Shown: positions 17,666 to 26,869, counted from the first letter of the stretch. The stretch is 64,000 nt of DNA from Pseudomonas muyukensis (GCF_019139535.1 NZ_CP077073.1:3376501-3440500); one strand, 5' to 3'. The notes: generated by a model not told the origin, from the sequence alone. Made by a program: numbers and translations.

Positions 17666-19285
17666 ATGAAGTTCGAGAAAAACAACGAACTGGACCAGGC
17701 CAACCTGCGCATCATCGTCGCCTCCTGCGCGATCACCTACGTGGCCCTGCTGGGTTTCCTGCCAGGCCGGGAGATCGCGACTTATCTGCCGGTGCTGCTC
17801 TATTACGCCTGTTTTGTCGTGGCCTCGGTGGGCATGCGCCAGGCCATCAAGCGTTGGCCGGGGCATTATCCGGCCCGGCGCATCCTCGGCATGCTGGGCG
17901 ACTACACCGGCACCAGTTTCGGACTGGTGGTCGGTGGCGAGGCGGCGTTGCCGCTGTATGCGGTGATGGTCTGGATCAACCTGGGCAATGGCATGCGCTT
18001 TGGCTCGCGCTACCTGGCCATCGCCACGGTGCTGGCCCTGGGGGCGTTGCTGGTGGTGTGGCAGCTGACCCCGTACTGGCAGCAGCAGCCGTTCATGCTG
18101 CTGATGTTGCTCACCACCAGCACCTTGATTCCGTTCTACGCCCACCTGCTGCTGGAGCGCACGCGCAAGGCCACGGCCCTGGCCGAGGCGGCGACCCGCG
18201 AGAAATCGCGCTTCCTGGCCCAGGCCAGCCATGACCTGCGCCAGCCGATCCACTCCATCGGCCTGTTCACCGCCTGCCTGCGCGAGGCGCGCCTGGGCGA
18301 TGAAGAGCGGCGCCTGGTGGACAGCATCGACCGCTCGCTGCTCAACGTCTCGCAACTGTTCCGCTCGATCCTCGACCTGTACACCCTGGACAACGGCCGG
18401 GTGCAGCCGAAGTGGGAGGCGTTCGCCGTGGAGCCGTTCTTGCGCGAACTGCTGCGCCAGAACCACGAAGCGGCGCGCTGGGCCGGCGTGGAGATGCGCC
18501 TGGTGCCCAGCCGGCACTGGACCCGCGCCGACCCGGGAATGCTGGCGACCATGGTGCAGAACGTGCTGTCGAACAGTTTCAAGTACGCCGCCGGGCGTCC
18601 CTTGCTGATTGGCCTGCGGCCCCGCGGCGAGGGCCTGGCCATCGTTGTCTGCGACCGCGGCCGGGGCATCGCCGAGGAGCACCAGGACAAGGTGTTCGAG
18701 GAGTTCTACCGGGTGCGCGAGCTGCGCGACAAGGACGTCGAGGGCGTGGGCCTGGGGCTGGCCATCGTCAAGCGCCTGGGGCAGTTGATGGGGCTTGAGG
18801 TCAGCCTGCGCTCGCGGCCTGGGCATGGCACCTGCGTGACCTTGCAAGGGTTGGCCAAAGTGCCGGCGCAAGTGCCGCGCGCGACGGTCGACCAGGCGAT
18901 CCAGGCAGGCATGCTCAGTGGGTTGCGGGTGTGCCTGGTGGAGGATGACCATAACGTGCTGCAGGCCACCAGCGCCTTGCTGCAGCGTTGGGGCTGCCAG
19001 GTGCAGGCCGAGAGCTCGGCCCAGGGGCTGAGCAGTGACTGCGAGGTGATCGTCGCCGACTACGACCTGGGGCCGCAGGCCACGGGCATCGACTGCATCG
19101 ATCAACTGCGCGCCCAGCGCGGCGAGCGGGTGCCGGCACTGATCATGACCGGGCATGACCTCGACCGCCTGCAGGGCGCCTTGCAGGCACGCGGCATTGC
19201 CGTGCTGGCCAAGCCGGTACGGCCGGCGGAACTGCGGGCGGCGTTGCGGGCATTGCGCGAAACCAGCGCGGCGCCGACCGGCTAG
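17666..19285 (+). CDS. Membrane hybrid sensor histidine kinase with receiver
   Basis: A 539-aa kinase with about five to six N-terminal membrane segments (residues ~14-160) and no large periplasmic domain. It then has HisKA with His189 (FLAQASHDLRQPIHS), HATPase (NVLSNSFKYA, DRGRGIAEE, GVGLGLAIVKR) and a C-terminal receiver with Asp465 (VIVADYDLG) and the conserved Lys near LAKPVRP. The AASHDLRQP-type H-box is typical of kinases that pair with separate LuxR regulators, such as the divergent gene here. AAGGAAG precedes the ATG at 17666. The signal is unknown. Confidence 0.93.
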   Translation: MKFEKNNELDQANLRIIVASCAITYVALLGFLPGREIATYLPVLLYYACFVVASVGMRQAIKRWPGHYPARRILGMLGDYTGTSFGLVVGGEAALPLYAVMVWINLGNGMRFGSRYLAIATVLALGALLVVWQLTPYWQQQPFMLLMLLTTSTLIPFYAHLLLERTRKATALAEAATREKSRFLAQASHDLRQPIHSIGLFTACLREARLGDEERRLVDSIDRSLLNVSQLFRSILDLYTLDNGRVQPKWEAFAVEPFLRELLRQNHEAARWAGVEMRLVPSRHWTRADPGMLATMVQNVLSNSFKYAAGRPLLIGLRPRGEGLAIVVCDRGRGIAEEHQDKVFEEFYRVRELRDKDVEGVGLGLAIVKRLGQLMGLEVSLRSRPGHGTCVTLQGLAKVPAQVPRATVDQAIQAGMLSGLRVCLVEDDHNVLQATSALLQRWGCQVQAESSAQGLSSDCEVIVADYDLGPQATGIDCIDQLRAQRGERVPALIMTGHDLDRLQGALQARGIAVLAKPVRPAELRAALRALRETSAAPTG

Positions 19286-19301
19286 GCGGCGCTGCGGGCG
19301 G

Positions 19302-19613
19302 TCACTGGAAGGTCGGCGCCTGCCCTTCCTTCCAGCAGTTGGGTGACGGGGTGATCAGGCCCATGCCGGCGATGGCCACCATGCCGCCACTGGCCACCTG
19401 GCAGTCGAACTGCCCTTTGCCGGTGCTCACGGTGTAGTAGGTGGTGGTGGAGTCGCTGCGCAGGTTGCTGACCTTGCTGACCGGCACGCCGAGGGTGACC
19501 TCGGTGCGTTGCTTGAGGGTGTCGGCATTGGGCGAGGCGGTCTGGCAACCGGCCACGGCGGCGAGGCCGGCGAGCAGGACCAGGGACTTGAAGGGGAGGG
19601 ACATGGGGATCAT
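19302..19613 (-). CDS. Small lipoprotein of unknown function
   Basis: A 103-aa precursor with a signal peptide ending in a lipobox (LAAVAGC), so probably a lipoprotein. The mature part (KQRTEVTLGVPVSKVSNL, YYTVSTGKGQFDC) matches no domain I can name. AAGGAAG precedes the ATG at 19613. It converges with the hybrid kinase, with only 16 bp between the two stops. Confidence 0.75.
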   Translation of the reverse strand: MIPMSLPFKSLVLLAGLAAVAGCQTASPNADTLKQRTEVTLGVPVSKVSNLRSDSTTTYYTVSTGKGQFDCQVASGGMVAIAGMGLITPSPNCWKEGQAPTFQ

Positions 19614-19951
19614 CGCGTTGCTTCCTTGGCATTGTTCTCGGAACGCCACCCGCCCGGCCAGGAAAGGGAGGTACTGGCCGGACGAGGGGTAGGGCGACTA
19701 TAGCGCCGCTGTACCCTGCGGGATGTAGGGCAGATGTGCTAGGTGGCTAATGGCCGTCTCGTGGTGATTTTTGACGGGGGATTGGGGGGCGGGTATGGGT
19801 TCGTCGGAAGTGGTGCGGCGCCTGGTCGATCGAGCGCCGCCCGCGCGGCGCTCGATCTGATAGGCGCTGCAAGGGTTGTGGCGAACACCTGGCGGCCTTG
19901 ATGCGGTCCTTTCCCTGGAAGGGGGCTGTCCGCCGTCAGTGGCCCCACCGC
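19614..19951. repeat. Intergenic region with GC-hairpin repeat
   Basis: At about 19827-19860 lies the repeat GATCGAGCGCCGC-CCGC-GCGGCGCTCGATC, a near-perfect hairpin with 9-13-bp arms. It is followed by CTGATAGGCGCTGCAAGG and a unit ending TTGATGCGGTCCTTTCCC (about 19907). The same modules recur at 26870-27050 and at the ends of the 16.7-kb and 30-kb elements. No gene is supported here. Confidence 0.7.
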
Positions 19952-20977
19952 TCACCCCCTACGCCGCAGCAACACAATAAAAAACCCGCCCCCCAACGCC
20001 GCCGTGGCAATACCGATGGGCAGGTCCTGCGGCGCAATCAAGGTGCGCGCCGCCAGATCGACCCAGACCACGAACAACGCCCCCAGCAGCGCACAAACCG
20101 GCAACAGCCGGCGATGCTCGGCCCCGACCAGGCGCCGGGCCATGTGCGGCAGCATCAAGCCGACGAAACCGATAGCCCCGGACAACGACACCAGCACACC
20201 GGTGAGCAACGCGCAGCCGACGAACACCACGGCGCGCACCCGGCGCGTGTCGAAGCCCAGGCTCACCGCCGTCTGTTCGCCGCTCATCAGCGCATTGAGC
20301 GCGCGCGCCAGCGACATCAGCAGGGCAAAACCGGCCAGCACGGCCAACGCCGGCAGCCACAGCAGCGACCATTGCGCCAGGCCCAGCCCGCCGAGCATCC
20401 AGAACATCACCGAACTGGCGGCATGGGGATCGCCGGTGTACAGCAGCAGGTTGGCCAGGGCCATCACCACGAACGACACCGCGACCCCGGCCAGCAACAG
20501 TTGCTCGCTGTCCAGGCGCCCGCGCCGGCTGGCGACGCCCAGTACCAGCAGCATGCAGCCCAGGGCGCCGACAAAGGCCGCCAGCGGCAGGCTCAGCAGC
20601 CCGGCGAAAGGCCCAAGGTACAGCACCACCAGCACCGCCCCGAGCACTGCGCCTGAACTCACGCCCAGCAGGTGCGGGTCGGCCAGTGGGTTGCGGGTCA
20701 CCGCTTGCAAGGCGCTGCCGACCAGGGCCAACCCGGCACCGACCAAAGCCCCCAGCAACACCCGTGGCGCGCGGATCTGCCAGACGATCTGGGCCTGGCC
20801 ACGGCCGGCGTCTGTCGCTGGGGCCAGGCCCAGTTGCTGCAGCACGATCGCCAGTACCTTGCCTGCCGGCACCTGCGCTGCGCCGAAGCCCAGCGACAAC
20901 AGGCACGAGGCCAGCAGCGCGGCGCCCAGGCCGATCAACAGCAGGCGGTAGCCGCCAGGGCGGCGCAACAGGCTCAC
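19952..20977 (-). CDS. btuC: BtuC/FecCD-type ABC transporter permease
   Basis: A 341-aa membrane protein with about ten predicted helices and the FecCD-family signatures RAPRVLLGALVGAGLALVGS, NPLADPHLLGVSSGA and GFVGLMLPHMARRLVG. It forms the membrane pore of a type II importer for vitamin B12 or siderophores. The start is a GTG at 20977 overlapping the stop of the binding-protein gene (GTGA). The operon lies behind a cobalamin riboswitch, so B12 or a corrinoid is the likely cargo. Confidence 0.88.
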   Translation of the reverse strand: MSLLRRPGGYRLLLIGLGAALLASCLLSLGFGAAQVPAGKVLAIVLQQLGLAPATDAGRGQAQIVWQIRAPRVLLGALVGAGLALVGSALQAVTRNPLADPHLLGVSSGAVLGAVLVVLYLGPFAGLLSLPLAAFVGALGCMLLVLGVASRRGRLDSEQLLLAGVAVSFVVMALANLLLYTGDPHAASSVMFWMLGGLGLAQWSLLWLPALAVLAGFALLMSLARALNALMSGEQTAVSLGFDTRRVRAVVFVGCALLTGVLVSLSGAIGFVGLMLPHMARRLVGAEHRRLLPVCALLGALFVVWVDLAARTLIAPQDLPIGIATAALGGGFFIVLLRRRG

Positions 20978-21936
20978 CGCTGCGTCCCGGCAAAGCGCTG
21001 CGGGTGCAGCGCCTGGGCGAGGCGTTCGATGGCCTCGGCGTTGTCCACCGAGGGCGTCACCTGTAAATAGGACAACACCACGAAGCGCTTCTGGCGAATC
21101 GCCGTGACGCTGCCCAGCGCCGGGTGCTGCAGCAGGTAGTCGCGTTTCTGCTGCCAGCGGGTCGGGCCGTAGTCTACGATGACGATCACCTCAGGGTCGC
21201 GCTCCACTACGCTTTCCCAGCTGACTTCGGTCCAGCTGGCAGGCACGTCGGCCATCACATTGCTGCCGCCGGCCGTATCGATCAGGGCCTGGGGCATGCC
21301 CAGGCTGCCGGAGGTGGTGGGGCGGTCCTCGCCGCTGTCGTAGAGGAACACCCGTGGTCGATCCTGGAGCGCGGCCAGCGAAGCGCTGACCCGCGCGACA
21401 CGCTGGCGCAGTTGCTCGACCAGGCGGTCGGCCCGCGCGCTGACGCCGAAGATGCGCCCCAGGTTGTTCAGGTCGGTGTACAGGTCGTCGAGGCTTGCCG
21501 GGTGCCAGGGCATGATCCGCGAGCACGACTCGCTCAGCTCGTATACCGGAATGCCGAACGTTGCCAGGCGCTGTGGGGTGAGCGGCCCACCGACCTGCAT
21601 GCCATAGCTCCAGCCGGCGAACAGAAAGTCGGCATCGGCCGCGAGCAGGGTTTCCACCGACGGATAGCGCGGGGCCAGTTCCGGCAGGCCGCCCAGGGCC
21701 TGGCGCATTGCCGGGGCGAGGCTTTTCCAGCCACTGATGCCGCTGTAGCCGACCATGCGCTCGCGCAGCCCCAGTGCCAGCAGCATGCCGGTCAAGTTGA
21801 CGTCGTGGCTCACCGCCCGTTGCGGTGGCTGGCTGAAGCTGACCTCGCGCTCGCAACTGCGCACGGTCACGGGGAAGCCCTGCGCCAGGGCACACAGCGG
21901 CAGGCAGGCGAACAGGGCAAGCAGCAGGCGGGTCAT
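20974..21936 (-). CDS. btuF: BtuF-type periplasmic corrinoid-binding protein
   Basis: A 320-aa precursor with a signal peptide (LLLALFACLPLCALAQG). The mature protein is a class III (BtuF/FhuD) binding protein: RAVSHDVNLTGMLLALGL, DADFLFAGWSYG, PRVFLYDSGED, SWESVVERDPEVIVIVDYG. This two-lobed fold binds B12 or Fe-siderophores. The ATG at 21936 overlaps the ATPase stop, and the permease start overlaps its own stop. Riboswitch control favours corrinoids over siderophores. Confidence 0.85.
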   Translation of the reverse strand: MTRLLLALFACLPLCALAQGFPVTVRSCEREVSFSQPPQRAVSHDVNLTGMLLALGLRERMVGYSGISGWKSLAPAMRQALGGLPELAPRYPSVETLLAADADFLFAGWSYGMQVGGPLTPQRLATFGIPVYELSESCSRIMPWHPASLDDLYTDLNNLGRIFGVSARADRLVEQLRQRVARVSASLAALQDRPRVFLYDSGEDRPTTSGSLGMPQALIDTAGGSNVMADVPASWTEVSWESVVERDPEVIVIVDYGPTRWQQKRDYLLQHPALGSVTAIRQKRFVVLSYLQVTPSVDNAEAIERLAQALHPQRFAGTQR

Positions 21937-22709
21937 GCGTGACGGATCCAGGTAATGCGTGGGTGCTGGCCCACGGGGTGGCGGTCGACCAGGGCGTGAA
22001 CCCCGAACACCTCGGCCAGGCATTGCTCGGTCAACACCTCGGCAGGCGTGCCCTGGGCGATGATCCGGCCTTGCTCGATCAGGTACAGGCGGTCGCAGAA
22101 GGTCGCCGCCAGGTTGAGGTCGTGGAAGCTGGCCAGCAAGCCCAGGCCGCTGCCGCGCAGGTGCTGCAGCAGGGCCAGCTGGTGGCGTGGGTCGAGGTGG
22201 TTGGTCGGCTCGTCGAGAATCAGCAGGCGCGGCTGCTGGGCCAGGGCCCGGGCCAGCAGCACACGTTGCTTCTCGCCACCGGACAGGCTGGCGAAGCCTT
22301 GCGCGGCGCGGTCCTGCAGGCCCAGTTGGCGCAAGGCCTGGTCCACCGGCGCCGGGTCGCCGTCAGCGTCGAGCCAGCCCAGGTGCGGGGTGCGGCCCAT
22401 GGCGACGACGTCGCTCACGCTCAGGCCGAAATCCTCGGGAAATTCCTGGAGCATCACCGCCACCCGCTGGGCCAGCCAGCGCGGCGGGTGCAGCCAGATA
22501 TCCTCGCCATCGAGCAGCACCCGGCCAGCCCGTGGCCGGCTGAAACGGTAGGCGCAGCGCAGCAGGCTGGTCTTGCCGCTGCCATTGGGCCCGATCAGGC
22601 CGACGAACTCGCCGGATTGGACCTTGAGGTCGATGCCGGCCAGCAGGTCTGGCCCGCTGGCGGACAGTGACCAGTGCAGGCGCTCCAGGTGCAGCAGGGG
22701 AGAAGACAT
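21933..22709 (-). CDS. btuD: BtuD/FecE-type ABC transporter ATP-binding protein
   Basis: A 258-aa ABC ATPase with Walker A GPNGSGKTS (residues 40-48), signature LSGGEKQRVLLARALAQ, Walker B LLILDEPTNHLD and the switch His in LLASFHDL. It powers import with the permease and binding protein encoded immediately downstream. It is first in the operon, about 110 bp after the cobalamin riboswitch aptamer. I chose the ATG at 22709; longer in-frame extensions would cross the riboswitch and are not coding. Confidence 0.92.
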   Translation of the reverse strand: MSSPLLHLERLHWSLSASGPDLLAGIDLKVQSGEFVGLIGPNGSGKTSLLRCAYRFSRPRAGRVLLDGEDIWLHPPRWLAQRVAVMLQEFPEDFGLSVSDVVAMGRTPHLGWLDADGDPAPVDQALRQLGLQDRAAQGFASLSGGEKQRVLLARALAQQPRLLILDEPTNHLDPRHQLALLQHLRGSGLGLLASFHDLNLAATFCDRLYLIEQGRIIAQGTPAEVLTEQCLAEVFGVHALVDRHPVGQHPRITWIRHA

Positions 22710-22819
22710 GAACAGACACCGCAGGAATGAATGAGCCCGACGGTGACGGTGCGAGACGGCCGCGCAGGCGCAGGGGCGCCTGGCAAGCTGAGCGCACCCG
22801 CCCTCCGCGGGAATGGCCA

Positions 22820-22990
22820 TGGGCGAATCAGGCCGGTCTCCGGGCTGGCGAGGGTCATCGGGCATTCACCTTCCCATGCGCGGGGCACAGTGGTGTATCG
22901 AATGCCTGGCTCGCTTACCGTTGCGGGGGCAGCGCCGGACTTCTCGCACGGGCGAGGCACCGGCTTCCCGTTTAATCCCTGGCGCGGCGG
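22820..22990 (-). promoter_or_regulatory. Cobalamin (AdoCbl) riboswitch
   Basis: Read on the minus strand, the conserved elements appear in order: GGGAAGCCGGTG (about 22957-22970), GCCCCCGCAACGGTAAGC (22913-22930), CCACTG and GGGAAGGTGAATG in the middle, and the B12 box AGCCCGGAGACCGGCC (22831-22846). That is the class I cobalamin aptamer. It precedes btuD by about 110 nt, enough for an expression platform that shuts down uptake when B12 is abundant. The remaining 22991-23077 shows no gene. Confidence 0.95.
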
Positions 22991-23077
22991 CCAGGGACAC
23001 CTGAAAGCAGGGGCGCATCTGAGCATTTCTGCCCTTGGGAGTCAACGCATGCCTAATCGATAGCCAAGCCCTTGGCG

Positions 23078-24154
23078 TCAAAGCTGGTCGAAGTCCAGCA
23101 CCACCTTGTCGCTGATCGGGAAACTCTGGCAGGACAGCACGTAGCCGGCCGCCACTTCGTAGTCTTCCAGGGCATGGTTGCTGTCCATCTCAACCTCGCC
23201 CTCGATCACCTTGCACTTGCAGGTCGAGCACACCCCGGCCTTGCACGAATAGGGCAGCTCGGCGCCAATGGCGTTGCCGGCGTCGAGCACGCTGACGGTA
23301 TTGCGCGGCAGGTCGAAGGCCAGCGCCCGGCCATCGCTGATCACGGTGATCTGGCTGCTGCTGGCATCGAGTTGGCGAGCGGCCTCGCGTGCCTCGCGGC
23401 GGGCCGTGCCATCGGCGGCGGCGAACAGCTCGAAGTGAATGCGCGCCTTGTCCATGCCGTTGGCCTGCAAGCTGTCGCGCACGGTCTCGGTCATGGCCTG
23501 GGGGCCGCAGATGAAGGCGGCGTCGAGGCTGGGCACATCCAGCCAGCGGGAGAACAGCTGGTCGCACTTGTCGGCGTCGATGCGACCGTTGTACAGGTCG
23601 ACATCCTGTTGTTCACGGCTGAACACGAAGATCAGGTTCAGGCGCTCCAGGTACTGGTTCTTCAGGTCTTCCAAGCGGTCGCGGAACAGCGCGCTGCCAC
23701 TGGCCCGGTTGCCGTACAGCAGGGTGAAGCGGCTGTGCGGCTCGCAGGCCAGGGTGGTGGCGATCAGCGACAGGATCGGGGTGATGCCGCTGCCGGCGGC
23801 GACGCCCAGGTAGTGGCCCTGGTGGGTCGGCTGCAGCGGCACGAAGAAGCTGCCCGAGGGCGGCATCACCTCCAGTTGCTGGCCGGCCTTGAGCACGTCG
23901 TTGACGAACGCCGAGAAGCGCCCGCCCGGCACGCGCTTGACCGCCACGCGCAGTTCGCCGTCTTGCACCGCGCTGCAGATCGAGTAGGAGCGGCGCACTT
24001 CCTCATTGTCCAGCTGGGTGCGCATGACCAGGTACTGGCCCTGGGTGAAGCGGAAATCGTCCTGCAGGTGGCTAGGCACGTCGAAGGCGATGGACACGGC
24101 GTCCCGTGTTTCCTGACGCACTTGCTTGATGGTCAGGCGGTGAAACTGGCTCAT
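23078..24154 (-). CDS. paaE: Phenylacetyl-CoA epoxidase reductase subunit
   Basis: A 358-aa electron-transfer subunit of the PaaABCE ring-1,2-epoxidase. An N-terminal FAD-binding ferredoxin-reductase domain (about 1-110, YLVMRTQLDNEEVRRSYSIC), an NAD(P)-binding domain (about 110-235, GVAAGSGITPILS) and a C-terminal plant-type [2Fe-2S] domain with C-x4-C-x2-C (CKAGVCSTCKC) and a fourth Cys in YVLSCQ. It passes electrons from NADPH to the PaaA di-iron site. The ATG at 24154 has GGAG 6 bp upstream. Last gene of paaABCDE. Confidence 0.95.
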   Translation of the reverse strand: MSQFHRLTIKQVRQETRDAVSIAFDVPSHLQDDFRFTQGQYLVMRTQLDNEEVRRSYSICSAVQDGELRVAVKRVPGGRFSAFVNDVLKAGQQLEVMPPSGSFFVPLQPTHQGHYLGVAAGSGITPILSLIATTLACEPHSRFTLLYGNRASGSALFRDRLEDLKNQYLERLNLIFVFSREQQDVDLYNGRIDADKCDQLFSRWLDVPSLDAAFICGPQAMTETVRDSLQANGMDKARIHFELFAAADGTARREAREAARQLDASSSQITVISDGRALAFDLPRNTVSVLDAGNAIGAELPYSCKAGVCSTCKCKVIEGEVEMDSNHALEDYEVAAGYVLSCQSFPISDKVVLDFDQL

Positions 24155-24169
24155 GGTGTTCTCCACGGC

Positions 24170-24694
24170 TCATAGGCATTTGAAGTAGTCGAACGGCTCC
24201 AGGCACGCGCGACAGCGGTACAGGGCCTTGCAGGCGGTGGAGCCGAACTCGCTGAGCAGCTCGGTGTCGCCACTGGCGCATTGCGGGCAGCACACCACGG
24301 GGCTGTGGCCGTGCAGGCTCGCGCCGCCCTCGGGCGGGGCGATGCCATAGGCGAGCAGGCGCTCACGGCCCAGGGTGCTGATCCAGTCGGTGCTCCAGGC
24401 CGGGGTCAGCCGCCGCTCCACGGCGGGGGCCGGAAAGCCGGCGTGTTCCAGGGCCTGGCGGATATCGCCCTCGATCACCTCGGTGGCCGGGCAGCCGGAA
24501 TAGGTCGGGGTCACCACCAAGTGCAGGTGGCCGGCGCGCCAGTCGAGGTCGCGGACGATGCCCAGGTCGACCACGCTGACCACCGGCACCTCCGGGTCCA
24601 TCACCTCGGCCAGCACCGCCCAGGCGCGGGCCAGATCGCCCGGTTGCTGGGCCCGGGCGCCACGGTCGCCGACGATCAGCTCACCAGGTCGCAT
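24170..24694 (-). CDS. paaD: PaaD, Fe-S assembly protein for the phenylacetyl-CoA epoxidase
   Basis: A 174-aa protein. The N-terminal two thirds are a DUF59/MIP18-type domain (VMDPEVPVVSVVDLGIVRDL, TPTYSGCPAT). The C-terminus carries zinc-ribbon-like pairs (CCPQC ... CRAC). PaaD is thought to help mature the Fe-S or di-iron centre rather than act as a subunit. The ATG at 24694 overlaps the 3' end of paaC by 14 bp, and paaE follows 15 bp after its stop. Confidence 0.92.
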   Translation of the reverse strand: MRPGELIVGDRGARAQQPGDLARAWAVLAEVMDPEVPVVSVVDLGIVRDLDWRAGHLHLVVTPTYSGCPATEVIEGDIRQALEHAGFPAPAVERRLTPAWSTDWISTLGRERLLAYGIAPPEGGASLHGHSPVVCCPQCASGDTELLSEFGSTACKALYRCRACLEPFDYFKCL

Positions 24695-25439
24695 CGGGGT
24701 AGGCCCGTGGCAGAAATTGCATTTCGGCCAGCAGCAGGCCCAGGTGCTCGGTGTGCAAGCCTTGGCGGCCGTCGAGGTAAAAGTGGCTGGCGGCCTGGGG
24801 CAGCGGCAGCTCGACCGAGGCGAACAGCGCACCGACCGTGGCTTGCCAGCGACGGCCGACCTGGGCTGGGTCGGCGCCGACACCTGCCGCGGCCAGTTGC
24901 ACCTCGTGGTCGCTGGCGGCGGTCAGCTCGACGGTAAAGCGCCACAGCAGCGGTATGGCGTCGAGCATGCGCCGGCGGCTTTCTGGCGTGCCGTCGCCCA
25001 GGCGCTGCACCCACTCGCCGGAGCGGCGCAGGTGATAGGTGACTTCCTTCAAGGCCTTGGCGGCGATGCCGGCGATGCGTTCGTCGCGCGAGGCGCACAG
25101 GCCGTCGAGCACGGCATGGTGCCAGGCATCGTAGAGGAACTGCTTGAGCATGGTCACGGCATAGTCGCCGTTGGGCTGCTCGACCAGCAGCAGGTTACGG
25201 AAGGCGCGTTCGTCGCGGCGAAACGCCAGGGCGTCGGCGTCACGGCCATCGTCCAGCAGCTCGGCGGCGTATTCCAGCCAGTTGCGGGCCTGGCCGACCA
25301 GGTCCAGACCTACGTTCATCAACGCCAGCTCTTCTTCCAGGGCCGGCGCCTTGCCGCACCACTCGCACAGGCGCTGGCCCTGGATCAGGGCGCTGTCGCC
25401 GAGCAGCAGCAGGTAGGGGATCAGTGCTTGCTTGTGCAT
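24681..25439 (-). CDS. paaC: Phenylacetyl-CoA epoxidase structural subunit PaaC
   Basis: A 252-aa ferritin-like helical protein that pairs with PaaA as the non-catalytic partner. Typical stretches are MNVGLDLVGQARNWLEYAAE, LKQFLYDAWHHAVLDGL and ALKEVTYHLRRSGEWVQRLG. The ATG at 25439 follows paaB by 8 bp. A longer frame would overlap paaB and is rejected. Confidence 0.95.
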   Translation of the reverse strand: MHKQALIPYLLLLGDSALIQGQRLCEWCGKAPALEEELALMNVGLDLVGQARNWLEYAAELLDDGRDADALAFRRDERAFRNLLLVEQPNGDYAVTMLKQFLYDAWHHAVLDGLCASRDERIAGIAAKALKEVTYHLRRSGEWVQRLGDGTPESRRRMLDAIPLLWRFTVELTAASDHEVQLAAAGVGADPAQVGRRWQATVGALFASVELPLPQAASHFYLDGRQGLHTEHLGLLLAEMQFLPRAYPDATW

Positions 25440-25447
25440 GGCGCGCC

Positions 25448-25729
25448 TCACATATGGCCGACTTCGGCGGGCAGCTCGTAGAAGCTGGCGTGCCGGTAGA
25501 CCTTGTCGTCCGCCGGGGCGAACAGCGGGTCTTTCTCGTCCGGGGAGGAGGCGATGATCAGCGCCGAAGGCACAACCCACAGGCTGACGCCTTCGCTGCG
25601 ACGGGTGTACAACTCACGGGCATTCTCGATGGCCATGGCGGCATCGGCGGCATGCACGCTGCCGACATGCTTGTGGTTCAGGCCGTGCTTGCTGCGCACG
25701 AAGACTTCGTAAAGGGTCCAGGTGGACAT
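25448..25729 (-). CDS. paaB: Phenylacetyl-CoA epoxidase subunit PaaB
   Basis: A 93-aa protein starting STWTLYEVFVRSKHGLNHKH, the family signature, with the conserved ENARELYTRRSEGVSLWVVP. PaaB is a small subunit needed for the full PaaABCE complex in vivo. It lies 27 bp after paaA and 8 bp before paaC on the same strand. Confidence 0.96.
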   Translation of the reverse strand: MSTWTLYEVFVRSKHGLNHKHVGSVHAADAAMAIENARELYTRRSEGVSLWVVPSALIIASSPDEKDPLFAPADDKVYRHASFYELPAEVGHM

Positions 25730-25756
25730 GGGGGTTCCTCAGGATCGCGGGCCGCC

Positions 25757-26746
25757 TCAGGCGGCGTTCTTGTTCTGTTGCTTGCGGGCGTAGGCCACGG
25801 CGGCCTCACGCACCCAGGCGCCACCTTCGATGGCGTTGCGGCGCTTGGCCAGGCGTTCCTGGTTGCACGGCCCGTTACCTTTGAGCACCTCGTAGAACTC
25901 TTGCCACTGGATCTGGCCGAAGTCGTAGTGGCCACGCGCCTCGTTCCATTTCAGCGCCGGGTCCGGCGCGGTGCAGCCGAGCAGCTCGAGTTGCGGCACG
26001 GTCTGGTCGATGAAGCGCTGGCGCAGCTCGTCGTTGGTCTGGCGCTTGATCTTCCAGGCCATGGACTGGGCGCTGTTGGGCGAGTGCTCGTCGCTGGGCC
26101 CGAACATCATCAGCGACGGCCACCACAGGCGGTTGATGGCGTCCTGGACCATGTCCTTCTGCGCCTGGGTGCCGTGGCGCATCATGGTCAGCAGCAGCTC
26201 GTAGCCTTGGCGCTGGTGGAAGCTTTCTTCCTTGCAGATGCGGATCATGGCGCGGGAGTAGGGGCCATAGGAGGTGCGCTGCAGCACCACCTGGTTGACG
26301 ATGGCGGCGCCGTCGACCAGCCAGCCCACCGCGCCCATGTCGGCCCAGGTCAGGGTCGGGTAGTTGAAGATGCTCGAATACTTGGCCTTGCCGCTGTGCA
26401 GCTTGGCGATCTCCTCGTCGCGGTCGGCGCCGAGGGTTTCCATGGCGCTGTACAGGTACAGGCCGTGGCCGGCTTCGTCCTGGATCTTGGCCATCAGTTG
26501 CAGCTTGCGCTTGAGCGACGGGGCACGGGTGACCCAGTTGCCTTCGGGCAGCATGCCGACGATTTCCGAGTGGGCGTGCTGGGAGATCTGGCGGATGAGG
26601 GTCTGGCGGTAGGCGTCGGGCATCCAGTTCTTGGCTTCGATCTTGATCTCGGCGTCGATCTTTTCCTGGAAGGCGCGTTCCTCGGGGGACATCTCTTCCA
26701 GCGTCTTGAGGCGTTTGACGCCGGTTTCCACTAGCTGTGCGTACAT
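25757..26746 (-). CDS. paaA: Phenylacetyl-CoA 1,2-epoxidase catalytic subunit PaaA
   Basis: A 329-aa di-iron monooxygenase subunit that epoxidises the ring of phenylacetyl-CoA. It has family features [19 protein letters not shown], the iron-binding [14 protein letters not shown] (E-x2-H) and a second ligand set in [15 protein letters not shown] (E-x2-H). The ATG at 26746 is chosen because upstream in-frame sequence crosses the promoter and a repeat. It is the first gene of paaABCDE, with its own promoter region carrying a large inverted repeat. In relatives paaK and paaJ lie immediately upstream; here they do not. Confidence 0.96.
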   Translation of the reverse strand: MYAQLVETGVKRLKTLEEMSPEERAFQEKIDAEIKIEAKNWMPDAYRQTLIRQISQHAHSEIVGMLPEGNWVTRAPSLKRKLQLMAKIQDEAGHGLYLYSAMETLGADRDEEIAKLHSGKAKYSSIFNYPTLTWADMGAVGWLVDGAAIVNQVVLQRTSYGPYSRAMIRICKEESFHQRQGYELLLTMMRHGTQAQKDMVQDAINRLWWPSLMMFGPSDEHSPNSAQSMAWKIKRQTNDELRQRFIDQTVPQLELLGCTAPDPALKWNEARGHYDFGQIQWQEFYEVLKGNGPCNQERLAKRRNAIEGGAWVREAAVAYARKQQNKNAA

Positions 26747-26797
26747 GGTCGGGGTTCCCGGTTGAGGGCGGGTTGGGGCGTGGGGGTATTTATATGC

Positions 26798-26834
26798 GAT
26801 ACAAAACACAACATCAAACAGTATTTGATGTATC
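26798..26834 (-). promoter_or_regulatory. Candidate PaaX operator upstream of paaA
   Basis: Outer half-sites GATACA (26798-26803) and TGTATC (26829-26834) enclose a perfect inverted repeat CATCAAA (26812-26818) / TTTGATG (26824-26830). It lies 52-88 bp upstream of the paaA ATG. The same GATAC/GTATC half-sites recur before paaG and, singly, before paaY. PaaX is the likely binder, by inference only. Confidence 0.5.
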
Positions 26835-26869
26835 GAATGTGATTTGTGTGTCGGGTTGGGGTTAGTGGG

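Noticed and set aside
17576..19156. A 526-codon open frame on the minus strand opposite the hybrid kinase at 17666
   Set aside because: Shadow of a real kinase gene; the product is His/Gln/Arg-rich without recognisable motifs.
19698..19955. Small minus-strand frame across the repeat before btuC
   Set aside because: Its peptide is mostly translation of the GC-hairpin repeat; similar peptides arise at other copies of the repeat.
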